Shown here piece by piece: positions 26,205 through 38,437 of a stretch of 64,000 bases of DNA. Where the stretch lies: assembly GCF_014898055.3 (NCBI RefSeq), contig NW_023604861.1, positions 83,548,399 to 83,612,398 of the forward strand. The letters are read 5' to 3'. Origin of the DNA: Talpa occidentalis (lineage: Eukaryota > Chordata > Mammalia > Eulipotyphla > Talpidae). Under the pieces are notes generated by a model. That model was not told where the DNA came from and made no database searches. It saw only the letters and a list, made by a program, of their open reading frames with translations. Position 1 is the stretch's first letter; every line of letters starts with the position of its first letter. The position numbers were made by a program, and so were the translations under genes.

Positions 26205-27763
26205 CAGCTTTCATGATTATTCATCTTTGGGGGCTTTTTTCCCCCTTCTTGGGTCAATTTTGGTAATAGATATTTTTCTAAAAGCATCTTTTTTTTTGGC
26301 TTCCAGACTTATTTCCACAAAATTATATGCCGTATCCTCAGCATTATTTAATTTAAATTATCCTTTAAAATTATTTAAAGTCTGTGGTTATTTCCATTTT
26401 CTGACTTAATTTTGTTTAGGAATCAGGAGAATATTTGTATTTTTTACTACCTTTCTTCTTGATTAGGTTTGCATAGTGATTTGTCTGTTTCATCCTTTCA
26501 TCAATGAAAAGTTCTTTCACTTAAAAAGGAATAGGAAGCTATCATTATTTACAGCTATTAGGCTCCCTGCAATAGAATATTCCAGAGAATCAACCAAAAA
26601 TCCACTCGTTCAAATAAAAGCATGCAGTAACTCTTTCAAATACACAGCAAACATATAATCAATAGTTTTCTTATGTGTTAGCATTAATAAACTTGAAAAT
26701 GTAATTTTAAACATATAATGAATGTGAATATTCAAGTGAGTAATGTGAATTTATGAAAGACTTATGGATGGGAAAAAACACATAAAACTTTATGAAAGAC
26801 ATAGAAGAAAATCTAGAGAGTTTACCATGTTGGGATTTCAATTTTTCTAAAACTGAATAAGTTAAATGTAATTCCAATCAAAATCCCCATGAGGTATTTA
26901 AATTGAAGCTTCTCAAATTAATTCTAAAGCTTATTTGTGAGAATAGACATACAAGAAGAACCAAGAAATTTTTGGAAAAAGATCAATGATGGGAGAATTT
27001 TCCTACTAGATATTGGAACATATTTTAAGGTTACAAAAATTAAAAGACTCAAATTGCCACAGAAACAGACAATTAGACTGGTAGAATATCAAATATAGAA
27101 AAAGACCCATGTAATGCAAATCAGTGGGGAAAGGATTAATTACTACTAATAAGTGTTTAGGACCTTTAGATAACCATTTTACAAAAAAAGTTATGTCTGA
27201 CCTTACATAACCCCAAAATAAAATCCAAATCGACTAGTATTTAAATGTATAACAAAACTAAAATATGTTTTATAATCTGGGGGTGAGCAGTGAGTAGGAA
27301 AGTCTTTCGAAAAGATATGAAAAACTCAGGTTGGCAATTAAACTATATTTCAAAATTTTGTATGATGAAAGCTTATATAAACAATTAAAAACAGGTGAAA
27401 ATGAGGGTTTAGGTTATAAATTTTGAAACTATACTGGGGTTGAATAAGTAAATGGATGGTAGAAGGTAGGAGTTAGGCTCTCATTATTGGAGAGAGATAA
27501 GCAATACTGTCTACAGGTAACCTGGTGGTATCCTGGGATGGAGCTTGGGACATCTCCATGATGTCATGTATATCGATAGCAGTACCTGTCTCATACTACA
27601 CATGCAAATACACAGTTCTAGAGGTGTTTAGACAATTGCATTTACATCTAGATACGCAGATAAGTAGCTATGTGTGTGCACATAAATTATCATACATTAT
27701 AAAGTTTCTAGCTCTCTCTGCTGATGATGGGGTGCACCCCAAGCATCAAGATCTTGGTTTCTA
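26205..27763 (+). repeat. ancient L1 remnant(s), AT-rich
   Basis: The part at about 26865-27120, from TGTAATTCCAATCAAAATCC through AGAAACAGACAATTAGACTG, follows the ORF2 distal region of old L1 families with many indels and stops. The remainder is AT-rich and only weakly recognisable. No intact coding frame remains. Confidence 0.55.
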
Positions 27764-28263
27764 TGTTTACTACAGCACTATTTATAATAGGTAAAACCTG
27801 GAAACAACCCAAATGCCCCAAAATAGATGACCGGATCAAGAAGATGTGGTACATATATACACAATGGAATATTATTCAGCAATCAAAAAAGATAAACTCA
27901 TGCCATTCATAGCAATGTGAATGGAGCTGGAAGGAATTATGCTCAGTGAAATAAGCCAGAAGGAATAGCAGGAATATAGCAGGAATATAGGGGAACCAAA
28001 TAAGACATCAGGGGAAAAAATAATAACAGTACAAAACACAACAGAGCAAAACAGACAATTATAAATCAGAGACATCCTGCAGGGGAGGAGGCGGGACAGG
28101 GACCAGAGGGAGGGAGGGAGGCGCACAAGGGACTGAGGTGATGGTGTCTGGGTGCATTGGGGAAGGAAATTCTATGGGGACTACACCTGAGGGGGTGGGG
28201 GGAAGCAAATATTGTTTAAAAATGAATAATGATTTAAAAATAAATAAATAATTAAAAAAAAAA
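27764..28263 (+). mobile_element. 5'-truncated L1, plus strand
   Basis: The insertion starts at TGTTTACTACAGCACTATTT in the ORF2 C-terminal region (frame including [18 protein letters not shown]) and ends in a G-rich 3' UTR and an A/TAAA-rich tail. It is flanked by a perfect 13-bp duplication, ATCTTGGTTTCTA (27751-27763 and 28264-28276). A TATAGCAGGAA unit is duplicated at about 27965-27988. It differs from the 25316 element in its 3' UTR and belongs to another, older L1 subfamily. Confidence 0.9.
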
Positions 28264-28276
28264 ATCTTGGTTTCTA

Positions 28277-28757
28277 AATATTCTCCCATAAAAGGCACCG
28301 GGGCCCCATGAAGAACTGATTAATTTTAGGACTGGAGCAGGGAAAGTACAAGATACATCTGAGGTATCTTAGGCTCCATCAAGTAAGGAAATGTTGAAAA
28401 GCCAGAGGGTGAGGAGGTTGTCAAGGGTACATTGGAGCCACAGAAAGAAATCTTAAGGGAGAAACCTGGAATAATTTAAGCAGTTAAATAAATAAATAAC
28501 ACAGCATTGCATTATAACCCCAAACAGAAAAATAAAGACATAAGTCCAAAGAATATAGATGAATAGAACTGAACTGAGAGCTCAGAAGTAAACCTATAAA
28601 TCCCTATTCAATTGACTTCTACAAAGATATCTAAATTGGATCCTAGAACAGAAAGAGTATTTATGGTAAAATCCTGGTGAAGTAGGAATTTAGTTAATGC
28701 TAATGTGTCAAGGTTGCTTTTTAATATTTGCACAAAATCTTAAATGTGCCTGGTGAC
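28277..28757. other. AT-rich intergenic DNA, no gene seen
   Basis: This has no recognisable gene or clear repeat, though it has the composition of an ancient L1. Confidence 0.4.
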
Positions 28758-28765
28758 AGAAGATT

Positions 28766-29037
28766 TTTTTTAAAGATTGATTTATTTATGCATACAAAAC
28801 TGGGGTACAAGACAGCAGTGCGGGGGGTGGGTGAGAGGATTCACCAGAGACAGAGTGGGGAGCAGAACAGGTAGATCTGAAATACACTGCTGAGGGGAGC
28901 AGCAGCGGGAGAGTTAGGAGAGGTCTGCTGTGCCATGTTGATTGCTCCTTGGCCGGGGATCAAACTCGTGCTGCAGTGGCTGCCTGTGGATAGTTTCATA
29001 GGTTGTGTCTTAACCCCTTGCGCCACCAGGGAGGCCC
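28766..29037 (-). repeat. tRNA-derived SINE copy 3
   Basis: This is a reverse-orientation copy ending CGCCACCAGGGAGGCCC, flanked by the duplication AGAAGATTTT (28758-28767 and 29038-29047). The body matches the other copies, with some head substitutions. Confidence 0.9.
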
Positions 29038-29047
29038 AGAAGATTTT

Positions 29048-29640
29048 AACAATAGCAGGTAACTGGGTGAGTGGTATATGAGAATCCTGTACACGACTTT
29101 GCCATTTTTTGGTAAGTCTAAAATTATTCTAAAATAAGTTTATTTAAAAATAAGTAGAAGATGAGAGAACATGCTTGTTTACATCTAACAAACAAGTATG
29201 TGTTAGCATAAATTAGATGAATGATCCAGGAGCTTGTGACCGACTCTATCGCTTGATAATCTCCCTCCACTTCCTACTCACTGGACTCAGATTGGTTGAG
29301 GGCAGATCCCTTGATCTCCTACCCCTACCTCTGCTCCATTATCTTTTCATTTATGCATATGGCCAATTTATTCAAAAGACTTCGTTGGAGCATATAGTAT
29401 ACAGCAGAAACTCTTCCAGGCACTGAGGACGAGGAGTGAACACAACACCCTGCTCTCGAAGAGCTGCAAGGACCATGTGGTGTTTGGTGTAAGCCAGACA
29501 TGACAGTCTTACCAGCTTTGGCAGTGGCTGGGTAGGGATTGCCGTGTGTTCAGTTTTGACTAATAAGTTGTAGGAGGAAGTAACAGAGATCATTTTAAAT
29601 AATCATTTAATTTTAAATAATTCTGACAATGCTTTATTTT
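29048..29640. other. intergenic DNA, no gene seen
   Basis: The sequence has mixed composition with short frames only. No repeat or regulatory feature can be named with confidence. Confidence 0.4.
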
Positions 29641-29649
29641 AGGGGGGAA

Positions 29650-30066
29650 ATCTGTAAATCTAAAGATGGAAACCCTGGTGGAGGTTAAATGGTTTTCAGG
29701 CTTTTCTGCCCTGGCCATTAAGATTGCCCTGCATCATGGGGCACCTGCATTTGTTACATTGTTATAGTTATACTGTTTACTTCTGTGGGCCATGGAGCAG
29801 TATTGAGATATCTGCCAAGAGAAGCAGAAGCAGAAGAAGAGGCAGAAGAGAGAGAGAAGCCCAGAGTGCAGACTTGCCTGGGAATTGGGGGACTGCCAGC
29901 CTCCCGGACCCCTGGCACCCCTGCCTGCCATGTACCTGGTTGTTGCACTACATGTAAAGCTCAATAAAAGCCTGAGAAAGCCATTGAGGGCTCTAGGACT
30001 CTCCTTTACCCCGGTCTGCTCGAATCATAGAAAACCTACTCTGTGGCCTTCCTACCTCTACAACTG
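29650..30066 (+). mobile_element. possible solitary LTR or other pol II retroelement end
   Basis: This is a region of mixed composition with a purine-rich block at about 29818-29870, then a C-rich block, then TCAATAAAAGCCTGAGAAAG. A polyadenylation signal followed by a CT-rich stretch (ACTCTCCTTTACCCCGGTCT) is the typical R-U5 layout of a retroviral LTR. I could not define TG...CA ends or a target-site duplication, and no internal retroviral gene is present. Alternatives are a processed-transcript end or unique DNA. Confidence 0.3.
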
Positions 30067-30117
30067 GGCTTCTAAGAAAGGGACAGATTCAGCCAGCATG
30101 GACCGTTCTGCTTTTCT

Positions 30118-30423
30118 TTCTTTTTTTTTTTTAAAAAACAATTTGATTTTTTAAAAAAATATTTATTTATACAAGAACCATGGTACAGGCCAGATGCGCG
30201 GGGGCAGGAGTGTGTGAGAGAATTCACCAGAGACAGAGTGGGGAACAGAACAGGCAGACTGACTGAAATACACTGCTGAGGGGAGCAGCAGACAAGACAG
30301 GAGAGGTCTGCCGCGCCATGTGGGACTCTCCCTGGCTGCCCAGGATCGAACCTGTGCTGCAGAGGCTGTGGACAGCTTGACAGCGCTGCACTCAACCGCC
30401 TGTACCACCAGGGAGGCCCTCTC
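30118..30423 (-). repeat. tRNA-derived SINE copy 4
   Basis: This is a reverse-orientation copy with a T-rich start and an end at TACCACCAGGGAGGCC. The duplication TCTGCTTTTCT flanks it (30107-30117 and 30424-30434). The body is well preserved. Confidence 0.9.
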
Positions 30424-30434
30424 TCTGCTTTTCT

Positions 30435-30784
30435 CCCTTCTTCCTGCCTGGAAAGTAGATGAAATGTCCAGAAGTGAAGCAGCTAGCTGTACCTTTGAAA
30501 TGGTGAGTACACTAAGGACAACATAAGAGAAAGATAGACTCCTAGGTCAGGGCTGCGCAGTTGTCCGGTCCTGTGTTGCTCATGCCTAAATATCTGGCAT
30601 CTCCTTATGCTCACTATCCCCAAAAAACAAACCCCCTAAGCAACAAAACCTTGAAACCCTACCCCATTCTTTATCGTATTCATAGTCCATCTTCAATCAC
30701 TTGTGGCTAAACATACTTCTTTTTATTTATTTTATTTATTTTTTATTTTTTACATCATTGTTCATTTTTTATTTATTTATTTAT
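30435..30784. other. unique DNA ending in a T/TTTA-rich tract
   Basis: Nothing recognisable is seen to about 30715. From 30718 to 30785 there is a low-complexity TTTA tract, which may be the inverted tail of a lost SINE or an extension of copy 5. Confidence 0.5.
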
Positions 30785-31060
30785 TTTTAAAATTTATTTA
30801 TTTATGCATACAAGAGCTGGGGTATAGGCCAGAGATGTGGGGGTGGGGGGACAGTGAGAGAATTCCCCAGAGACAGAGCGGGGAACAGAACAGGCAGACT
30901 GACTGAAATACACTGCTGAGGGGAGCAGCGGGCGAGGCAGGAGAGGTCTGCCGCTCCATGTGGGTTTCTCCCTGGCCGGCTGGGGATCGAACTCGTGCTG
31001 CTGAGGCTGCGGATTGCTTCATAGTGTGGTGCTTAATCCCTTGCCCCACCAGGGAGGCCC
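30785..31060 (-). repeat. tRNA-derived SINE copy 5
   Basis: This is a reverse-orientation copy ending CCCCACCAGGGAGGCCC. It includes a G-rich insertion at about 30840-30850 relative to other copies. The flanks share a short TGTTCA motif, a possible degraded duplication. Confidence 0.88.
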
Positions 31061-31176
31061 CACTGTTCAACAATATTTGCTCCCCCCAACATACTTCTAA
31101 CTGATGAAAATAGCAATAAGAAATTTCTTGGGAATAACTCTAAATAGGTAATGAATATGAACAGTTGATTCATTCT

Positions 31177-31424
31177 TTTTTTTATACAAGAATTGGGGTA
31201 CAGGCCAGAGATGCGGGAGTTGAGAGGATTCACCAGAGACAGAGCGGGGAACAGAACAGGCAGACTGACAAAATTCACTGCTGAGGGGAGCAGCAGGCGA
31301 GACAGAAGAGGTCTGTTCCACCATGTGGGTTTCTCCCTGGCTAGCCAGGAATCAAACTCATGCTGCAGTGGCCGCAGATTGCTTCACAGGTTGCATCTTA
31401 ACCCCTGTGCCACCAGGGAGGCCC
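31177..31424 (-). repeat. tRNA-derived SINE copy 6
   Basis: This is a reverse-orientation copy with the perfect 14-bp duplication AGTTGATTCATTCT (31163-31176 and 31431-31444). It lies only about 100 bp from copy 5. The body matches the family, with a GGTTGCATCTTAACCCC variant head. Confidence 0.92.
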
Positions 31425-31444
31425 GAAAAAAGTTGATTCATTCT

Positions 31445-31899
31445 AACAGAAGTTAGCAATTGCAAATTAATATCATTTCTTTCACTCCACTTGACAGTAT
31501 TATGGAGGGTGTAGGGAAATGGACACTCTCTTATTTTGTTGGCAAAGGTATAAACCAGCACAAACATATTAAAAGACAATTGACATTTTCAAAATTTTAA
31601 ATTCATGCTTTTTACTTGGTAATTCCATTTACAGGAATTATTAAGAATCTTATAGAAATATTTGTACATTTGAAAACAGATATCAAGGATGTTTACTTCA
31701 GCATTTTTTGTAATAATTAGCAAATGAAAGCTTATTCAGTAATCGGGAAATGGCTAAATTAAGGCATGCACTATGGACTACTAAGCAATCACTAAACAGA
31801 TATTGTTAGGTAGAATATAAACCTATGCATTGGAAAAACATTTCAAGATTTTGCCATATTAATTTCAGATATTAAATTTTTATAAAGTAATAGACCTAA
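31445..31899. other. AT-rich DNA, probably ancient L1-derived
   Basis: ATGGACACTCTCTTATTTTG and GGTATAAACCAGCACAAAC, then AATTCCATTTACAGGAATTA, resemble the 3' ORF2 region of very old L1 families. Assignment is weak. Confidence 0.35.
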
Positions 31900-32135
31900 G
31901 GCCTTCCTGGTGGTGCAAGGGGTTAAGCACAGCACCAGGAAGGTATCCAGGGAGCTACCCACAAGGTGCAGCAGACCTCTCCTGACTCGCCCGCTGCTCC
32001 CCTCAGCGGTGTACTTCAGTCAGTCTGCCTGTTCTGCTCCCCACTCTGTCTCTGATGAATCCTCTCACCCACACACCTCTGGACTGTATCCCAGTTCTTG
32101 TATGCATAAATAAATAAATCCTTAAAAAAATTAAA
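31900..32135 (+). repeat. tRNA-derived SINE copy 7
   Basis: This is a plus-strand copy with a deletion in the tRNA-like region (the B-box is missing), an intact body and a TAAATAAATAAATCC tail. Near-perfect duplications TAAAGTAATAGACCTA and TAAAGTTATAGACCTA flank it (15 of 16 identical). Confidence 0.88.
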
Positions 32136-32329
32136 GTTATAGACCTACTGTGCAGCCCTAAGGATCTCATGCTCTCCGTTCTTCTGAAGTGGTAGCTACT
32201 ATACTGGATTTGTTTATCATTCTCATGCATGTTTTCATTAAAATGTACTATCATTATTCAACTTTTTTGAATTTAACAACTTTTAAGGCCTTTTCATATT
32301 GACATATGGAACCATGGTTCTTTTTTTTT

Positions 32330-32602
32330 TCAGTAAATTTTTTTAAAGATTTATTTATTTATTCAAGAACTGGGATACAGGCCAGAGGCACAGGAGGGTG
32401 AGAGAATTCACCAGAGACAGAGCGGGGAGCAGAACAGGCAGACAGACCAAAGACACTGCTGAGGGAAGCAGCAGGCGAGGCAGGAGAGGTCTGCCGCGCT
32501 ATGTGGGTTTCTCCCTGGCTGGCTGGGAATTGAACCCACACTGCAGAGGCTGTGGGCAGCTTCATAGTGTGGCATTCAAACCGCTGTGCTACCGGCGAGG
32601 CC
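32330..32602 (-). repeat. tRNA-derived SINE copy 8
   Basis: This is a reverse-orientation copy ending GCTACCGGCGAGGCC. The flanks carry AACCATGGTT (32310-32319) and AACCATGTTT (from 32605), a likely duplication with one change. Confidence 0.88.
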
Positions 32603-32654
32603 TTAACCATGTTTCATTTTAACTACTGTATCCTATTAGATGTATGTTTAGATT

Positions 32655-32811
32655 ATTTCTCATTTTTTCATCATTATAAACATGCTAGAGTGAACAATCT
32701 TGTGCATATTTCCTTATGCACACATGGGTAGGATTCCTTGGGGATAGTCTTAGAAGTGGAACTGTTGGGTCGTAGGCTATGCACTTCTTTTTGGGCCTGT
32801 AGTATGATGTT
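32655..32811 (-). repeat. ancient L1 fragment, antisense
   Basis: TTTCATCATTATAAACATGC and TAGAAGTGGAACTGTTGGGT follow the reverse complement of the L1 ORF2 C-terminal region at high divergence. A similar antisense signal at about 39250-39400 may be its continuation beyond the later insertion at 32826-39008. Confidence 0.5.
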
Positions 32812-33330
32812 CAAAACTGTTGGGGCAGAATGTGCAGCCATTCCCAGGAAAGTGCGGGCCTGCCTGCAAGGCCTTTGGAGGTTGGTGACCCTGTGTCCCA
32901 CTTTCAGAACTGAGTAAAGGCAGAGGGAGGCCCCAGCAAACAAAGGTGGGCAATGAGATCCAGGACAGTGCCCCCAGCAGACACACAGCTGTGGGAGGCC
33001 GCTGACCCGTTTGCACCCCTGCACCCCATCTGGGACAGTGAGTAAAGCCAGGAAGGCACAGGGAAGGCACAACCCCCATAAGGAGCAGGAGCCACTTTGG
33101 GGAGTGCCTTTGGGTCCACACTCAGTGTTAGAGTCTGTGTGAACTCCGACCACATGCACAGACATGCATGTAGGGGAAGAGACCAGCAGCAAACAGATAC
33201 TTGGTGATCTTTGGGGATAGCACCCATCAACCCATCCACAGCATCACAGTCCTTGTGAAGTCTGGAGTGACAGCACCAGACTCGGCCTGGCCACCAGTCC
33301 CTGATGACCCACAAGGACCACCCTGAAGAG

Positions 33331-34249
33331 ATGTCCACCAATACCACAGTGGCGCAATGCATAGAACAAATTAGAAAACAAACAACAGGGAAAAGGAAAA
33401 ATACAAATAACCAAGCAAGCTCTCAGGGGAAGGACACACCACAAAAAAAAAAATCATCCCCCAGAACTCAACAATGACATGGAAGAACTTCACCTGACAG
33501 AGAATTTAGAATCAACGATTAAAAAACAAAAAGATGAAAATGAAAAGAATGATATGAGAAGTATAATTGATGAACTGAAGAATGAAACTGAGACTTTAAA
33601 GAAGGAAATGAAGGAAACACAGGATATTAAGAGATGAATGGAGGAGCTAAAGAACTCTGGGAAAAGCAATAAAAACAGAATTGATGAAATGGAAGAATGA
33701 ATCAGTACTCTTGAAGATACAGATATAAAAAGAACCAAAAAAAGAAAAGGAAAGAGAAGTACAAAGGAAAAAGAATGAAGGAACACTTCAAGAACTATCT
33801 GACACCATGAGGAAAGGAAATATAAGAGTTTCAGGAATCCCAGAAGGTGAGGAGACAGACAAAGGAACCAAGACACTATTCAAGGAGATAATCAAAGCGG
33901 AATTCCCAAGCATGAAGGAGATGAAAATAGACATACAGGAAGCTAGAAGAACACCACATTACCACAATGAAAGGAGAACTACAGCAAGACACACATAATA
34001 AAAAAGCTTCCAAGAATCCAAGACAAGGAAAAAATAATGAACCTGACAAGGGGGAAGAAACAGATAACCTATAAAGGAAAACCAATCAAGTTGACATCAA
34101 ACTTCCCTGAAGTATCACTATGGGCAAGAAGAGAATGGAGTGACATATTCAATAAACTCCAAGTCAACAAATGCCAACCAAGAATAGTTTGTCCTGAAAA
34201 GCTCTCCTTCCTCTATGAAAGAAAAATGATTACCTTCTCAGACAAATAG
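33331..34249 (+). pseudogene. L1 ORF1 remnant
   Basis: It aligns in order with the ORF1 at 51712-52691: the ATG at 33331, a coiled-coil segment rich in K, E and M, then the conserved RNA-recognition part (SMRKGNIRV-type start with GIPEGEE, later IQEARRTP), then the C-terminal domain ending DK-stop at 34249. Several in-frame stops and shifts separate these pieces. It is not functional. Confidence 0.88.
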
Positions 34250-35504
34250 AATCTCCAGAAATTCATCACTACTAAACCCCTACTTCAAAAAATATTACAC
34301 GAAGCTCCAAAGCCCAAACCAACAGAGGCATGAATAAGAAGAACAGAATAAGGTAAGGAATGGAATCACAGAAAGACAAAATGGCAAGTACAGATGCCAC
34401 TGTATCAATATTAACCTTAAATGTAAATGGACTAAATTCATCAATAAAAGGACACAGAGTAGAAGACTGGATTAAAAAACAAAATCCAATCTTCTGTTGT
34501 CTCCAGGAAACACAAACACATTTAACTACAAAAGATAAACATAGCTTGAAAGTAAAAGGTTGGAAAACAATCTTACAAACAAATGGATCAAAAAAAGAAG
34601 GCAGGCACAGCTATATTTATATCAGATAAAATAGACTTCAAACAAAAAAAGGTAAAAAGAGACATAAATGGTCACTACATTATGATTAAGGGGACTATAC
34701 ATCAGGAAGATATAACACTCATCAATATATACTCACCAAATGAAGGAACACCAAAATATATCAGACAATTATTATCATCTCTGAAAACAGATATCAGAGA
34801 ATATACATATGTAATAGGAGACTCCAACACCCCACTCTCACCTATGAACAGATCAACAAGACAAAAAATAAACAAGGACACTGGAGCCCTAAATAAGGAC
34901 CTAGACCTTGTGGGCTTACAGACATTTAAAAGACACTGCTCACCAAAAAATCTGAGTACACATTTTTATCAAGTGCACAGGGATCATTCTCCAGGATTGA
35001 TCACATACTGGGCCACAAGACAAACATAAACAGATATATTAAGATCAAAATCATACCAACTATCTTCTCTGATCATAAAGGCACCAAAATAGAAATAAAC
35101 CATGAAAAGAAAACAAGGAATCCTCCCACTTAATGGAGATTGAAACCCACAGTACTGGAAGACCATTGGATTAATGAGAAGAGCAAAGAAGAAATTTAAA
35201 AAGTACTTTGAGATGAATCACAATGAGGACACAACTTTCCAGAATGTATGGGACACAGCAAAAGCAGTAATAAGAGGAAAGTATATGGCAACGCAGGCTC
35301 ACATCAAGAAACAAGAAAGAAATCAAAGAAACAACATAATCTCCCATCTCAAAGAACTAGGAAAAGAACAACAACAGAAAACAAAAGCCAGTAGAAAAAA
35401 AGGAAATAATAAAAATCAAAACAGAAATAAACAAAATAGTAATTTTAAAAATTTTCCAAAAGATCAATGAAACCAAAAGTTGGTTTTTCAAAAAAAATTT
35501 TTTT

Positions 35505-35784
35505 TTTTTAAAGATATATTTATTTATTTTATTTTATACGAGCACTGGGTACAGTCAGAAGCGCGGGAAGGTGAGAGAATTCACCAGAGCCAGAGCAGGG
35601 AGCAGAGCAGGCAGAAGGACCGAAGTACACTGCTGAGGGGAGCAGCGGGCGGCAGGAGAGGTCTGCACGCCATGCGGGACCCTCCTCCGGTGGCCGGGGA
35701 GCAGCCGGGGATCGAACCGGCGCTGCAGAGGCTGTGGGTAGCTTCGCAACCCAGCGCTCAACCACCGCGCCACTGGGGAGGCCC
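35505..35784 (-). repeat. tRNA-derived SINE copy 9, inside the old L1
   Basis: This is a reverse-orientation, well-preserved copy, ending GCGCCACTGGGGAGGCC, inserted in the A-rich part of the L1 ORF2 remnant. A TCAAAAAA-rich duplication is present on both sides, but its exact limits are blurred by the A/T runs. Confidence 0.9.
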
Positions 35785-36883
35785 TCAAAAAATTTTTTTA
35801 AAAATAGACACACCTTTAGTCAGGCTCACAAATTAAAAATGGGAGAAAACACAAATAAATAGCATCATAAATGAACGAGGAGAAATTATAACAGATACAG
35901 CAGACATCAAAAGAATAATCAGCGATCACTATGAACACTTATATGCAAAAAAGTTCAACAATCTAGAAGAGATGGACAAATTCCTAGAACTATATAATCA
36001 TGCAAAGCTAGATAAAGAAGAAATAGAACACCTAAGCAGACCAATTACAAGCACTGAAATTGAAAGAGTAATTAAAACCCTCCCACGAAAGAAAAGCCCA
36101 GGATGAGACGGCTTCACAAATGGATTCTACCAAACTTTTAGAAATGGACTAGTGCCTATCCTAAACAATCTCTTTCAGAAAATTGAGAAAGACAGAATAC
36201 TACCAAATATGTTTTATGAAGCCAACAGTACACTAATACCAAAACCAAACAAAGGCAGCGCACAAAAAAGAAACCTATAGGCCAATCTCCCTAATGAACA
36301 ACAATGCAAAAATCCTCAATAAAATCCTAGTCAACAGAATCCAACAATGGATCAAAAGGCTAATACACCATGACCAACTGGGATTTATTCCAGGGGCACA
36401 AGGATGGCTCAACATCCAAAAATCAATTAATGTAATCCAACACATCAACAAAAAGAAAAATAAAAACCATATGATCTTATCAATAGATGCTGAGAAAGCA
36501 TTTGATGAAGTTTAACATCCATTTATGATGAAGGCCCTTGAAATTCTTGGGATAGAAGGAACATACCTTAACATAATAAAAGCCATATATGACAAACCCA
36601 CAGTCAGTATTATTCTCAATGGTGAAAAGCTTAATGCTTTTCCTTTAAGATAAGGAACGAGATGAGAATGTCCACTCTGACCACTGGTTTTCAATATAAT
36701 ACTGGAAGTCCTAGCCAGAGCAATAAGACAAGAGAAAGACAGACATACAAGGAATTCAAATAGGGAAAGGAGAAGTAAAACTACTATTTGCAGATCATAA
36801 AACCACTATTTGCAGATGATATGATAATATACATAGAGAGCCCTTAAAGCCCTACAGAAAACTAATTAAAATAATGAAGTAGT

Positions 36884-37165
36884 GGGCCTCCCCTGGTGGT
36901 GCAGCGGTTGAGCACTGGGCTGCAAAGCTGCCTGCAGCCTCTGCAGCGCCAGTTCGATCCCCAGCTGCAGGCCAGGGTCACACATGGCACGCAGACCTCT
37001 CCTGCCGTGCCCTCTGCTCCCCTTAGCAGTGTACTTCGTCAGTCTGCCTGTTCTGTTTCCTGCTCTGGCTCTGGTGAATTCTCTCACCCTCCAGCGCTTC
37101 TGACTGTACCCAGTGCTTGTATAAATAATAAATAAATCTTTAAAACAAACAAACAAACAAAAAAA
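36884..37165 (+). repeat. tRNA-derived SINE copy 10, inside the old L1
   Basis: This is a plus-strand copy with A-box GGTGGTGCAGCGG, B-box GGTTCGATCC-type (here AGTTCGATCC), and a tail of AATAAATAAATC followed by AAAC units. L1 sequence on the two sides is not contiguous: about 0.5 kb of ORF2 is absent at this point. Confidence 0.9.
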
Positions 37166-38001
37166 CCCCCCAGTATTTTATGGAACAAAAACAGACACAC
37201 AGACCCATGGAATTGAATAGAAAACCCAGAAATAAAGCCACACATATATGGACAACTAATCTTTGACAAAGGAGAAAAGAATATGCAATGGAACAAGGAC
37301 AGTTTGTTCAACAAATGGTGCTGGAAAACTGGACCACCATGTAGTCCACCATTACAAAAGAATGAAACTACCTACCTCACACCATGCATAAAAACCAACT
37401 CAAAATGGATAAAAGAATTGAGCATAAGACCTGAAACCATAAAATATATAGAAGAAAATATAGGCAAAACACTACATGACATATATCTCAGTAACATCTT
37501 TAAGGACTCTTCCCCCAAAGCAAAGAAAATGAAAGAAAATATAAACAGCTGGGATTATATCAAACTAAAAAGCTTCTGTACAGCAAAAGAGACATTAACT
37601 AAAACAAAGAGACACCTTACTCATTGGAAGAAAATTTTTGTACTCCATACAACTGATAAGGGACTGATCACAAAGATCTACAAAGAGCTCATTCGGCTCA
37701 ACTAAAACAAAGTAAACAATCCAGTCAAAAATTGGGCAGAAGAGCTAATGTAGATGGCCAACAGTTACATGAAAAAATGTTCAGCATTCCTTATAATCAG
37801 AGAAATGCAAATCAAAACCACAATGAGATACCACTTTACACCAGTGAGAATGGCATACATTAAAAAAAGAGCAACAACAAATGTTGGCGAGGATGTGGAG
37901 AAAAAGGAACTTTCCTACACTGCTGGTGGGAGTGCAAACTGGTCCAACCACTATGGAAAGCTCTGTGAAGTTGCCTCAGTCTACTAAAAATGGAGCTACC
38001 A

Positions 38002-38437
38002 CTATTTACAATAGCTAAGCTTTGGAAACAGCCCAAATGCCCAAAAATAGATGACTGGATCAAGAAGATGTGGTACATATATACCATGAAATATTACTCA
38101 GCATTCAAAAAAGATAAACACATGAAATTTGCAGCAACATGGATGGCGCTGGAAGGGATCATGCTCAGTGAAATAAGCCAAAAAGAAAAAGAAAAATACC
38201 GATGGTCTCACTCATAGCAGGAATCTAGAAAACTTAAATAAGGGACCAGGAAAATGAATAACTATAAGAAAGTGAAAATCAAAATCAACAAAAAACTATG
38301 AACCAGAGACACTTTTTGGGGGGTGGGGGCGGGAGGGGAGGGATTGGGGTCAGAATGGGGGGTTTGCAATTGTATGGGGAATATAAAAATAAAATTTATT
38401 ATTTAAAAAAAATTAAAAAAAAATAAAAAATAAAAAT
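38002..38437 (+). mobile_element. 5'-truncated L1 nested in the old L1
   Basis: The duplication AAAAATGGAGCTACCA (37986-38001 and 38438-38453) brackets a 436-bp L1 tail from the ORF2 C-terminus to a G-rich 3' UTR and A-rich end. The 3' UTR (GGGTGGGGGCGGGAGGGGAG) matches that of the 50404 element, so it is of the younger subfamily. Confidence 0.93.
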
